From the NCBI GenBank assembly GCA_963715405.1, contig OY970239.1, forward strand, positions 434,001 through 498,000: a stretch of DNA of 64,000 bases, read 5' to 3'. The notes below the pieces were generated by a model. That model saw only the letters and a list, made by a program, of their open reading frames with translations, ran no database searches and was not told the DNA's origin. The position numbers and the translations under genes were made by a program. Of this stretch, positions 50,782 through 59,591 are shown piece by piece. The DNA comes from JALZKA01 sp963715405. GTDB lineage: Bacteria > Actinomycetota > Thermoleophilia > Solirubrobacterales > 70-9. Every line of letters starts with the position of its first letter. Position 1 is the stretch's first letter.

Positions 50782-51250
50782 GTGACGCGAAAGAGCGACC
50801 TCTTTTTGAACTTCGAGCGCATGTGGCGCGAGATGGACGAGCTCATGGGTGAGCCATGGCCGGAGCGAGCGCGAGGAGGGACGCCCCGTATCGGCTCGGG
50901 CTTCTCTCCGAAGGTGGACGTCTTCTATGCGGGCCGCGAGAAGCCGGTCGCCATCGTGCTGGTCGAGATGGCCGGGATCGACTCCGAATCGCTCAACCTC
51001 GAAGTCTCGGGGCGCGACCTGGTCGATCTCCGGCGAGCGGATCGTGCAGCAGATGGAGGGACGCGTCTATCAGCAGGTGGAAATCGAGACCGGCAACTTC
51101 CGCCGCGTGATCGAACTGGGCGCGGACGTCGACGCCGAGCGCGCGGAGGCGAGCTACGACGACGGCATCCTTCGCATCGAGCTGCCGCTCCAGGGGACGA
51201 TCTCGAGGCGAGTTCCCATCGAACGGAAGAACCCCGAGCATGCCGATTGA
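50782..51250 (+). CDS. Hsp20 small heat-shock protein, frame interrupted
   Basis: About 155 residues joined. N-terminal FERMWREMDELMG region and alpha-crystallin core: KVDVFYA, VAIVLVEMAGIDSESLNLEVSGRDLV then, after one extra base at about 51026, ISGERIVQQMEGRVYQQVE, and GILRIELPL with the C-terminal I/V-P-I anchor RVPIER. GTG start at 50782. Its stop overlaps the lon start region by about 11 bp, forming a heat-shock operon. Confidence 0.88.
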
Positions 51251-53634
51251 GGTCGCCCGCACTGGCGACCTGGAGGAGGCGATCGCAGCAGAGGCGCCCC
51301 GGCCGGACGCGCTCCCGGTGCTCCCTTTGCGTGACCTCGTCGCCTACCCGGACACGCTGACGCCGCTCGCGATCGGGCAGGAGCGCTCGATGCGGCTGAT
51401 CAACGACATCATGTCCGGGGAGCGCCAGCTCGTGCTCGTTGCCGCCCGGGATCCCGAGGCCGAGGAGCCCGGGCCGGACGGCCTTCACACCGTGGGCGTT
51501 GCGGGTTTCGTCGCGCGGATGCTTCGCGTCCCGGACGGCACGATCCGCGTGGTGGTCCAGGCGAGCGAGCGGATCCGCATCACGGACTGGGTAGCGGAAG
51601 AGCCCTACCTCGTCGCCCGCATCGAGTCGCTTCGAGGACGAGGTCTCGGAGAGTCAGGAGCTGGAGGCGCTCACGCGCAACGTCCAGCGCTCGTTCACGG
51701 AGATCATCGAGGAGATCCCGTACCTGCCCGAGGAGCTCGCGCTCGCGGTCACGAACATCGATGACCCGTCGGCGCTCTCGCACCTGATCGCCGGAGCTCT
51801 TCGCATCGCCACGGCCGAGAAGCAGGAGCTCCTGGAGGAGGTCGACGTCACCAAGCGGCTGCGCCGGCTCTCGGAGATCCTCGCCCGCGAGGCCGAGGTG
51901 ATCCAGCTCGGCTCGAAGATCCAGTCCCAGGTCCAGTCCGGAGATCGACAAGGGCCAGCGCGAGTATCGTCCTGCGCGAGCAGATGAAGGCGATCCAGCA
52001 GGAGCTCGGCGAGGAGAACCCCGATCAGGCCGAGGTCGCCGAGCTTCGCGAGCGGATCGAAGCGGCGGGCCTGCCCGAGCATGCGGCCAAGGCGGCCGAG
52101 CGCGAGCTCTCGCGCCTCGAGCGCCTGCCGGCTGCCGCCGCCGAGTACGGCGTCATTCGCACCTATCTCGAATGGATGGTCGAATTGCCGTGGTCGAAGT
52201 CAGACGGAGGACAACCTCGACATCGCCCACGCCCGCGAAGTCCTCGACGAGGATCACTACGACCTCGAAAAGGTGAAGGAACGGATCCTGGAGTATCTGG
52301 CGGTGCGCTCTCTGAACCCCGAGTCGCACGGGCCGATCCTCTGCTTCGTCGGGCCGCCCGGGAGTGGGCAAGACCAGCCTCGGCCACTCGATCGCCCGCG
52401 CGCTCGGGCGCGAGTTCGAGCGCATCTCGGTGGGCGGTGTCCGCGACGAGGCGGAGATCCGGGGCCACCGGCGCACGTACATCGGCGCGATGCCCGGCAC
52501 GATCATCCGCGCTCTGCGCGACGCGGGCTCGCTCAATCCCGTGTTCATGATCGACGAGATCGACAAGATGGGCTCGGACTTCCGCGGCGATCCCTCGAGC
52601 GCGATGCTGGAGGTGCTGGACCCGGCGCAGAACTCTTTCTTCCGCGATCACTACCTCGACCTCGGCTTCGACCTCTCGAAGCGTCCTGTTCATCGCCACG
52701 GCGAACACGCTCGACACGATCCCGGGTCCGCTGCGCGACCGGATGGAGGTGATCCAGCTCTCGGGCTACACGCTCGAGGAGAAGGTGCATATCGCCAAGC
52801 GCTACCTCGTGCCGCGGCAGATCGCCGAGAACGGGCTCAAGGCCTCGCAGATCGCGATTCGCGGATCCCGCGCTTCGCGCGATTGCCGAGGAGTACACGC
52901 GCGAGGCGGGCGTGCGAAACCTCGAGCGCGAAATCGGAACCGTCTGCCGGAAAGTCGCGCGTGAGGTGGCGGAGCGCAAGGTGTGCGCAAGACGAGGCTG
53001 GGAAGGCGAGCGTCTCCGCGAAGCGGGCGCGCGAACTGCTCGGGCGGCGGCGCTACTTCGCCGAGATCCGCCGGCGCACCTCCGATGCGGGCGTCGCGAC
53101 GGGATTCGCCTGGACGCCGGTGGGCGGCGACGTCCTCTTCATCGAGGCGACGGCGATGCCGGGCTCGGGGAAGCTCACGATCACCGGGCCAGCTCGGCGA
53201 CGTCATGCGTGAGTCGGCACAAGCCGCCCTGTCCTTCGTCCGCGGCCATGCGGAGCGAACTCGCGCCGGGCCTCGCCGACGACTGGTTTGCCGTGACACG
53301 ACATCCACGTGCATGTTCCGGCCGGGGCGGTGCCGAAGGACGGCCCGTCCGCAGGCGTCGCGATGACCGTCGCACTCGACCTCGCTCGTCACCGGCGAAG
53401 GCCGTGGCCGCCGATGTCGCGATGACGGGCGAGGTGACGCTCACCGGTCAGGTTCTGCCGGTCGGCGGGCTCAAGGAGAAGTCGCTCGCGGCTCAGCGCG
53501 CCGGGATCAAGCGCGTGATCGTGCCCGCGCGCAACGAGGGCGAGATCGCCGAGATTCCGGAGCACGAGCTGGGCGAGCTCGAGTTCGTCTACGTCGACCG
53601 GATCGAAGAAGCGCTGGAAGCGGCGATTCCCTGA
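51240..53634 (+). pseudogene. lon: Lon protease (lon), shattered by about a dozen frame shifts
   Basis: Joined, the frames give a near-complete ATP-dependent Lon of about 790 residues: N-domain LPVLPLRDLVAYPDTLTPL, helical region REQMKAIQQELGEENP, Walker A GPPGVGKTS (about 52350-52376), Walker B/sensor MIDEIDKMGSDFRGDPSSAM, DHYLDLGFDLS, and protease domain with the catalytic Ser in DGPSAGVAM (about 53340-53365) and Lys in GGLKEKSLAAQRAG. Single-base excesses fall near 51633, 51941, 51970, 52201, 52363, 52684, 52863, 52986, 53190, 53260, 53298, 53369 and 53391. So many shifts in a conserved chaperone-protease point to sequence error rather than decay. Confidence 0.9.
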
Positions 53635-53701
53635 ACCTCCGGTTAGGGTATATGTTCGCGGCAGCCCGCGACCTTCGCACTTAATCAGAGGAGAGAAACA
53701 C

Positions 53702-54138
53702 ATGGCAAGCACGAAGACTCAGAAGGCGCGCGACGCGGCTTCGACCGTCAGCTCGAACGAGTACGTGCGCCGTCTCATCGAAGATGAGGAGCTTCGTGAC
53801 TCGATCCGCGAGGCGTACGACGCCTCGCAGCGCCGCGTACGGCCGCATCCAGAAGCAGAAGCATCCGGCCAAGGCGGTGATGGACGACAAGAAGACGCAG
53901 CGCGAGATTCGCGAGGCCGCCGAGTCGCTCCGCGAGGCGTCCGATCGCCTGCGCGGCAAGAAGCAGAAGAGCGGTTCGGTCGCTCGGCAAGCTGATCGTG
54001 ATCGCGATCGTCGGCGCCGTCGCGGCTCTCGTCCTCTCCGAGGACATCCGCAAGGCGGTGCTCGACCGCCTCTTCGGAGCCGAGGAGGAGTTCGAGTACA
54101 CCTCGACGAGCGCCCCGTCGAACGGCGGGGCCGCCTAG
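53702..54138 (+). pseudogene. Small helical membrane protein, two frame shifts
   Basis: Joined frames give about 144 residues: MASTKTQKARDAASTVSSNE, a helical region with ASQRAYGRIQKQKHPAK, DDKKTQREIREAAESLREAS, a basic hinge RGKKQKSGSV, one transmembrane helix LIVIAIVGAVAALVL and an acidic C-terminus ending APSNGGAA. Extra bases lie near 53836 and 53985. It has a good leader (AGAGGAGAG before ATG 53702). It resembles membrane-tethered helical stress proteins; function unknown. Confidence 0.65.
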
Positions 54139-54164
54139 TCCCTCAAACGGCCGCGATCGCAACC

Positions 54165-54776
54165 ATGGAGGCGACAGTCGCGCGTCAGCGTGCCCTGTCG
54201 TCGGACAAGGCGCGGCGCATCGTCGAAGCCATGCGCGAGAGCGTGGGCGAAGTTGGCATCGCCGGCTCGACCTTCGAGCGCGTCTCTCAGAAGGCCGGGG
54301 TGAGCCGCGGCCTCCTTCACTACTACTTCGGCTCGAAGGAGAAGCTTCTGGTCGAGGTCATCCGGCGAGACACTGAGATCAGGATCGAGGAGCTGGGGGC
54401 CGCGCTCGAGGCCGCCACCTCGATCGACGAGCTGATCGGCGCGTTCTTCGGGATGTTCGAGCGCACGATGTCCGAGGGGCGCGGATACGTCTACATGGTG
54501 TCCGAGCTCTTCGTGGCGGGCCGCCACTCCGCCGAGCTCACCCGCGAGCTCGGCGAGCTCTATCGGACTGCGCGCGAGGCGTTTGCGGAGATCCTCAACC
54601 GAAAGCAAGCCGAGGGAGTGATCGAGCTTCGCTTCGGCGCGGACGCGGTGCTCGCGTATCTGTTCGCGGCCGGCGACGGGGCGTCGGTCCAGATGCTGAG
54701 CGACCCGAGCTACGACCTCGAGGCGGCTAGCGGGATCTCCTATGGCGTCGCCAGGTACCTCCTGACTTCGGACTGA
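54165..54776 (+). CDS. TetR family transcriptional regulator
   Basis: 203 residues. DNA-binding domain KARRIVEAMRESVGEVG, then FERVSQKAGVSRGLLHYYFGSKEKLLVEVI (TetR HTH), and a helical ligand domain. The ATG at 54165 was taken for normal length; the open frame upstream is antiparallel to nothing but covers the frame-shifted neighbour. It is convergent with the R2-SCP2 gene. Target unknown. Confidence 0.92.
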   Translation: MEATVARQRALSSDKARRIVEAMRESVGEVGIAGSTFERVSQKAGVSRGLLHYYFGSKEKLLVEVIRRDTEIRIEELGAALEAATSIDELIGAFFGMFERTMSEGRGYVYMVSELFVAGRHSAELTRELGELYRTAREAFAEILNRKQAEGVIELRFGADAVLAYLFAAGDGASVQMLSDPSYDLEAASGISYGVARYLLTSD

Positions 54777-54781
54777 CGCGC

Positions 54782-56077
54782 TCAGGCCGTTGGGCTGCGC
54801 CTGCGCGGGAAGGTCTGCGTGAAGCGGTAGAGGTCGCGAATCGAGCCGTGGAACTTGAGATCGCGCTTGAGGATCGCGCGCTTCGGATCGACTGTCCCCT
54901 TCGAGAGCCCGATCCACTCGCCCCACGTGGTCTCCCAGGTGAGGTCGGGGTCCGGTGCGACGCCGTGCTCGGCGCGGGTGGAGCCGTTGTTGATGACCAC
55001 GTGCCAGGGCTCCGCGTCCTCGAAGCGCCACTGGATCGTGAAGGGCTTGCCGTTCTGACTCGAGGTCCTGGCCGAGCGGGCGACGAGGTCGAAGAAGAGC
55101 TCCTGGACCTCGGGCGAGGAGTCGGGGTCGGGGTGAGGCTCGCCGATGATCCGTGCCTCGAGCAGCCTGATCTGGCGCTTCGCGAGCTCGGAGTGCTCGA
55201 GCGAGTAGTCGACGGGGAAGACCCCCGGCATGTCCTCGAGCGGCCAGCCGATCGCGCGCCACTTCGTGAGGACCGAGCGCATGCCGAACTCGAAGATGTC
55301 CTCCATCTCGAAGCCGTAGCAACGGGTGTACTCGCGGTCGAAGCCGGGCGGGTTGAAGACGGCGGCGACGTAGGGCATGACGTCCAGGAGAAGCTCGTGG
55401 ACGGCTGCCTTGCACTCGTCCGACTCCTCGAAGAGCTCACTCAAGACCTTGACGCCGAAGCCGATGTGGCGCTGCTCGTCTCGCGAGACGTTCCCCATGC
55501 CCTCGATGAAACCGGGCATCGTGCCTTCCTTGGCGAAGTAGTCCTCGATGAAATGCTGACCGGGCTGGGCCATCGAGGCCTCGACGACCATGTGGTAGAG
55601 CGCGATCGCCTGAGCGAACTTCGGGAGCGAGCGGTCGCGGCGAAGCTCCTCGGCCATCCGGTCCAGCCGGTTGAAGACGTTTCGGTAGCCCCAGTTGAGC
55701 TCGGGCTCGGTGGAGGCCAGCGTCGCCTGGATCGTTTCTCCCGCGCCGATGACCTCCTTGAAGAAGCGGTGGAAGAAGACGGCGTGGCGCACCTCGTCGA
55801 CCTGCTGGGTTGCAAGGAAGTACTTCTGCTCCTCCCGCGGCGCGGCGTCGATGTAGGGCGAGAGATTCTCGGCGACACTGTTCTCTCCGTAGAAGAACAT
55901 CGAGTAGATCCAGAGCCCCGACTTCTTCTGGATGTCGGTAAGCGCCGCCCAGCCCTCTTTGTCCTGGGTGAGATCGATCGCGGTGGCGCTCCAGTTCGAA
56001 GTCTCCCAGCGGCGATAGAGGTCGTCGTAGGAGATGGCGTTCGCCGCCTTGATCCCGTCGTTCTGCGCAACGCTCAT
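54782..56077 (-). CDS. R2-like di-iron oxygenase fused to an SCP2 sterol-carrier domain
   Basis: 431 residues. Residues 1-300 are a ferritin-like R2 (ribonucleotide reductase small-subunit) fold with iron ligands in FYGENSVAEN (Glu), DEVRHAVFFHRFF (E-x2-H), MVVEASMAQPGQHF (Glu) and SRDEQRHIGFG (E-x2-H). The last 110 residues are an SCP2-type lipid-binding domain (KPFTIQWRFEDAEPWHVVIN, TWGEWIGLSKGTVDPK, HGSIRDLYRFTQTF). The fusion suggests an oxygenase acting on a lipid held by the SCP2 domain rather than a nucleotide reductase. A TetR-type palindrome lies just upstream. Confidence 0.9.
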   Translation of the reverse strand: MSVAQNDGIKAANAISYDDLYRRWETSNWSATAIDLTQDKEGWAALTDIQKKSGLWIYSMFFYGENSVAENLSPYIDAAPREEQKYFLATQQVDEVRHAVFFHRFFKEVIGAGETIQATLASTEPELNWGYRNVFNRLDRMAEELRRDRSLPKFAQAIALYHMVVEASMAQPGQHFIEDYFAKEGTMPGFIEGMGNVSRDEQRHIGFGVKVLSELFEESDECKAAVHELLLDVMPYVAAVFNPPGFDREYTRCYGFEMEDIFEFGMRSVLTKWRAIGWPLEDMPGVFPVDYSLEHSELAKRQIRLLEARIIGEPHPDPDSSPEVQELFFDLVARSARTSSQNGKPFTIQWRFEDAEPWHVVINNGSTRAEHGVAPDPDLTWETTWGEWIGLSKGTVDPKRAILKRDLKFHGSIRDLYRFTQTFPRRRSPTA

Positions 56078-56154
56078 GTCTCCATCCTCCGTGAGTTAGT
56101 GCTCGCCTCCCGGTCGGGGGCTCGCCCGAATAACCACTTACCTTGATCCGCATA

Positions 56155-56178
56155 CTAACTGACTGAGCGGTCAGTTAG
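56155..56178. promoter_or_regulatory. TetR-type palindromic operator
   Basis: Perfect 9-bp arms CTAACTGAC and GTCAGTTAG separated by 6 bp, located between the divergent R2-SCP2 gene (78 bp away) and the TetR gene (14 bp away). Geometry and position are typical of a TetR operator controlling both genes. Confidence 0.8.
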
Positions 56179-56191
56179 TAGCCTGAGTTCC

Positions 56192-56828
56192 GTGGAGGGA
56201 GCACCTGCAACCAGGCGGCGATTGTCTGCCGCTGACCGGCGTACGGCGATCCTCGAGGCGGCGCTCGAGGTGTTCTCCGAACGCGGGTTCGCTGAGGCCT
56301 CGCTCGACGATGTCGCGACGCGCGGTGGAATCTCAAAGGCCCTCATCTACGAGCATTTCGGATCCAAGCGCGAGCTCCAGGTGGTCCTGCTCGACACCTA
56401 CATGCACGACCTGATCGAGGCCGTCGTGAGCTCGATCGCCGAGGTCGACACGGACGAGGAACGGCTGCGAGCCGGGATCGAGAGCTTCCTCGTTTTCGCC
56501 GCGGAGCGCCCCGCCGTACTCCGCCTGCTGACCCGGAACGTCTCGGACCCCGTCGCGGGCGAGACGATCGACCGGCTCCGCGAAGAGGCGGCCGGCGCGA
56601 TCGCCTCGATCATGGCGTTGAATCCGCCGGCACTTCGCTCCGGCGACCCCGATCTTGAGACCACCGTGGCGATCAGTCGCCCACCTCATGGTGGGCGGAA
56701 TCCAGTTCCTCGCCAGCTGGTGGATCGACCACCCAGAGGTCCCGCGCGAGAGCATCGTCGAGCTCGCGATGGGCGTGAGCTGGATCGGTCTGGAGCGCCT
56801 GGGCCAGGGCGAGCGCTGGTCGGGGTAG
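56192..56828 (+). CDS. TetR family regulator divergent from R2-SCP2, frame interrupted
   Basis: About 211 residues joined. RLSAADRRTAILEAALEVFSERGF, LDDVATRGGISKALIYEHFGSKRELQVVLL is a full TetR HTH. One extra base near 56682 shifts the frame; the continuation AHLMVGGIQFLASWWIDHPEVPRE to LGQGERWSG (stop at 56828) is the usual last helices of the family. GTG start at 56192, 14 bp after the palindromic operator. It probably represses the R2-SCP2 gene and itself. Confidence 0.85.
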
Positions 56829-56897
56829 CGGCCCTCGCGGCGCTGTTGGCGTCGTCTGGGCAGCGGCTCTCGCGGCGCCGTTGGTGTCGGCTGCGCA
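56828..56897. repeat. Two tandem 35-bp repeats after the TetR gene
   Basis: Units beginning GCGGCCCTCGCGGCGC (56828) and GCGGCTCTCGCGGCGC (56863) are 35 bp apart with five or so differences, followed by a partial third (GCGGACG). No coding sense. They occupy most of the gap between the TetR gene and the palindrome-bracketed gene. Confidence 0.6.
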
Positions 56898-57013
56898 GCG
56901 GACGTACTCCGAAATGCCTGAGGGGCGATAAAGGGGGGGAAGAAGAATTGACGCCTAGACCGGCGCGATCGGGCTGCGAAGCGCTGACGTGGGCAACAAG
57001 GGGGCATCGCAAA

Positions 57014-57058
57014 CGTTTGCGGGGTTGTACCGGCTATGGCGGCAGGGACCCGCAAACG
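57014..57058 (+). repeat. 45-nt palindromic element H1, containing the start codon of the next gene
   Basis: Arms CGTTTGCGGG (57014-57023) and CCCGCAAACG (57049-57058) form a perfect 10-bp stem with a 25-nt loop holding ACCGGCT, the ATG at 57036 and GCGGCA. The 5' arm also overlaps a second palindrome GCAAACGTTTGC (57009-57020). H2 at 57986 has the same length, arm sequence and loop signatures (35 of 45 positions identical by eye). Confidence 0.85.
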
Positions 57059-57959
57059 ATCTGCCGACGCCGTCATCCTGGCACTTGCGTCGCGGGCGCA
57101 CGGCATCGTCAGCCGATCGCAGCTCTTAGAGGCCGGCGTCACCCGTCATCAGATTGAGCTTCGGCTTAGCGACGGCCGGCTCACGCCGCTTCACCGTGGC
57201 GTTTATCTGGTCGGCGCGGTCGCCTCCGAGCACGCTTACGCGCAAGCCGCTCTGCTCGCGTGCGGTTCCGGCACGGCCCTTAGCCACCGAAGCGCGGCCT
57301 CCCTGTGGGGGCTTTGGCCGTATCCGTCCCGCGCGTTTCCGTGGGTGACGGTCGGGCAGGAGATCAAGCGGCCACGGATCGTCGTTCGCAGAGCCAATCT
57401 CGCAACGCGCGACTCGCGCCGAAAGCACGGCATGCGTGTCGTCTCGCCGCCACGCGCCGTTCTTGACTGCGCCTCCATCTTTGACGATCCGTATGAGCTG
57501 GAGGCGCTCGTCGCCGAGGCGCACTTCAGGCGCATGGCGCGCGAGCCCGAGCTACGCGATCAGATCGCGCGCAATAAGGGAAGGCCGGGCGTCACGCTCC
57601 TTCGTTCGATCCTCGATATCGAAGGCGGGCCTCAGCGCACACGCTCAGGCGGCGAGCGGTGGTTCCTGCGGCTCCTCCGCGAGCATGGTGTGAAGGGCTT
57701 TGAGGCGAACGAGAAGGTTTATGGCTGGGAGGTGGACTTTCTGTGGCGTGAGCTCGGGTTCTGCATCGAGCTCGATGGGTGGGACGGACATTCGTCGCGG
57801 CCGGCGTTCGAGAAGGACCGGCGGAAGTGGGCGGAGCTGAGCGTGGCTGGCCTCACGGTGATGCCCTTGGCGACGCGGACCGCGAAGATCAATAAACAGA
57901 AAACGGTGCGGTGGGTGGGCGAGATGCTCAGGCAGGCCGCGGCCCACAAAGCGGCCTGA
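57036..57959 (+). CDS. AbiEi-antitoxin-like winged helix fused to a DUF559/Vsr-like nuclease domain
   Basis: 307 residues. Residues 10-60 are the winged helix of AbiEi-type antitoxin proteins (ALASRAHGIVSRSQLLEAGV, LHRGVYLVG), followed by the family helical region (LLACGSGTALSHRSAASLWGL, VVSPPRAVLDCA). Residues 200-300 fit the DUF559/very-short-patch-repair-like PD-(D/E)xK fold: RSGGERWFLRLLREHG, WEVDFLWRELGFCIELDGWDGH (D-x12-ExD), FEKDRRKWAEL. No toxin partner lies beside it. Its start codon is in the loop of palindrome H1 and the related H2 follows its stop, suggesting a mobile or selfish cassette. Dispersed copies of this family are common in these genomes. Confidence 0.85.
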   Translation: MAAGTRKRSADAVILALASRAHGIVSRSQLLEAGVTRHQIELRLSDGRLTPLHRGVYLVGAVASEHAYAQAALLACGSGTALSHRSAASLWGLWPYPSRAFPWVTVGQEIKRPRIVVRRANLATRDSRRKHGMRVVSPPRAVLDCASIFDDPYELEALVAEAHFRRMAREPELRDQIARNKGRPGVTLLRSILDIEGGPQRTRSGGERWFLRLLREHGVKGFEANEKVYGWEVDFLWRELGFCIELDGWDGHSSRPAFEKDRRKWAELSVAGLTVMPLATRTAKINKQKTVRWVGEMLRQAAAHKAA

Positions 57960-57985
57960 AGGGCACCGCGACCGCTATCGCCAAT

Positions 57986-58030
57986 CGTTTGCGGGCTTCG
58001 ACCGGCTCAAGCGGCAAAAAGCCGCAAACG
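57986..58030 (+). repeat. 45-nt palindromic element H2, downstream of the DUF559-type gene
   Basis: Arms CGTTTGCGG (57986-57994) and CCGCAAACG (58022-58030) with loop sequence containing ACCGGCT and GCGGCA in the same places as in H1. Begins 27 bp after the stop codon. Same length and orientation as H1. Confidence 0.82.
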
Positions 58031-58132
58031 TTCTAGATCTTGGCCGACCCCTACCCCTGGTTGCCAACAAAGCCCTTCGCGATCCGCGAGCGCTGACGTA
58101 AGAACGCCGGCATTGCGCGGCACGTTGCCTAT

Positions 58133-59476
58133 CTACCCCAGCTTCGGGCTCTGCCAGGGCTCCGCGAGGCGGGCCGCCAATAGCGCCGGTAAGTCGTCCC
58201 CCGCGACGCGTTCCTGTGTCAGCGAGTCGCGCTCTCTTAGGGTGACCGTGCCGTCCTCGAGCGTCTGTCCGTCGACCGTCACGGCCCACGGCGTGCCAAT
58301 CTCGTCGTGGCGGCGGTAGCGCTTGCCGATCGCGCCCCCGGAGTCGTATTCCGCCTGGACCGAAGAGCGGACCGCCTCGAAGATCTCCCGCGCGCGCTCG
58401 GGCATGCCCTCCTTGTTGACCAGCGGCAGCACCGCGACCTTCACCGGGGAGAGCCGCGGGTGGAGTCTTAGAACGGTTCGCTTCGTGCCGTCCTCGAGCT
58501 CCTCGACCTCGTATGCATCCACGAGAAACGCCAGCGTCGCGCGGTCGGCGCCCGCAGCGGGCTCGATCACGTGGGGAACGTAACGCTCGCCTGAGCCCTG
58601 GTCGAAGTACTCGAGCTTCTCGCCGGAGAACTCGGCGTGCTGGGTCAGGTCGAAGTCGCCGCGGTTGGCGATGCCCTCGAGCTCCGACCAGCCGATGGGG
58701 AAGAGGTACTCGACGTCAGACGTCCCCGACGAATAGTGCGAGAGCTCGTCGGCGTCGTGGGGGCGCAGGCGCAGCATGTCCGGCCGGATGCCGAGCCGCG
58801 TGTACCACTCGAAGCGAGCTTGGCACCAGTGCTCGAACCACTTCGGCGCCTCGGCGGGCGGCACGAAGTACTCCATCTCCATCTGCTCGAACTCACGCGT
58901 GCGAAAGATGAAGTTGCCCGGCGTGATCTCGTTCCGGAACGACTTGCCGACCTGGGCGATTCCGAACGGCGGCTTTTGCCGCGCAAATCCGATCACGTTC
59001 TTGAAGTTGATGAAGATGCCCTGCGCCGTCTCGGGGCGAAGGTATGCCTGAGAGCCCGTGTCCTTGACGGGGCCCACGGTCGTCTCGAACATCAGGTTGA
59101 ACTGGCGGACCTCGGTCAGGTCATGGGTCCGATCCTCCGTCTTCGGCAGGTTCGCCTTCGCCGGACACATCTCGGCCCGGTCGAGATGGTCGGCGCGGAA
59201 GCGCTTCTTGCAAGCGCGGCAATCGACGAGGGGATCGGTGAATCCCGCGAGGTGACCCGACGCCTCCCAGACCCGCGGGTGCTGAAGGATCGCCGAGTCG
59301 AGCGCGACGATGTCGTCGCGCTCGGAGAGCATCGAGCGCCACCACTCGTTCTTCACGTTGGTCTTCAGCAAGACCCCGTAGTGGCCGTAGTCGTAGGTCG
59401 AGCCGAGGCCGCCGTAGATCTCCGACGAGGGGAATACGAAGCCGCGCCGCTTGCAGAGCGACACGATCTCGTCCAT
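58133..59476 (-). CDS. glyQS: Glycyl-tRNA synthetase
   Basis: 447-residue class II homodimeric GlyRS. MDEIVSLCKRRGFVFPSSEIYGGL begins the core; motif 2 FRNEITPGNFIFRTREFEQMEMEYF, a zinc-like C-x2-C (DCRACKKRF), LRPETAQGIFINFK, and motif 3 region, then the anticodon-binding domain RLSPVKVAVLPLVNK. ATG at 59476 chosen; an upstream in-frame GTG at 59509 is also possible. Charges tRNA-Gly. Confidence 0.95.
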   Translation of the reverse strand: MDEIVSLCKRRGFVFPSSEIYGGLGSTYDYGHYGVLLKTNVKNEWWRSMLSERDDIVALDSAILQHPRVWEASGHLAGFTDPLVDCRACKKRFRADHLDRAEMCPAKANLPKTEDRTHDLTEVRQFNLMFETTVGPVKDTGSQAYLRPETAQGIFINFKNVIGFARQKPPFGIAQVGKSFRNEITPGNFIFRTREFEQMEMEYFVPPAEAPKWFEHWCQARFEWYTRLGIRPDMLRLRPHDADELSHYSSGTSDVEYLFPIGWSELEGIANRGDFDLTQHAEFSGEKLEYFDQGSGERYVPHVIEPAAGADRATLAFLVDAYEVEELEDGTKRTVLRLHPRLSPVKVAVLPLVNKEGMPERAREIFEAVRSSVQAEYDSGGAIGKRYRRHDEIGTPWAVTVDGQTLEDGTVTLRERDSLTQERVAGDDLPALLAARLAEPWQSPKLG

Positions 59477-59591
59477 CGTCACGCCGGTCGAGCCGGTTTC
59501 GTCTGCCACGCGATCGCAGGCTAGCGCCGGAGGCCGACTGTGAGCGAATCGCCAGGTACCTGGTTCCGGGCCGCTGCGATACTCCTCCGCC

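Noticed and set aside
50390..53640. Idea that the extra bases always fall between codons, hinting at programmed frameshifting
   Set aside because: Any single-base gain can be written as a skipped base at a codon boundary with at most one residue altered, so the pattern is produced by the way I joined frames. No shared slippery sequence is seen.
57036..57959. Complete AbiE toxin-antitoxin system
   Set aside because: The AbiEi-like winged helix is present but no AbiEii nucleotidyltransferase toxin lies on either side; the C-terminal part is nuclease-like.
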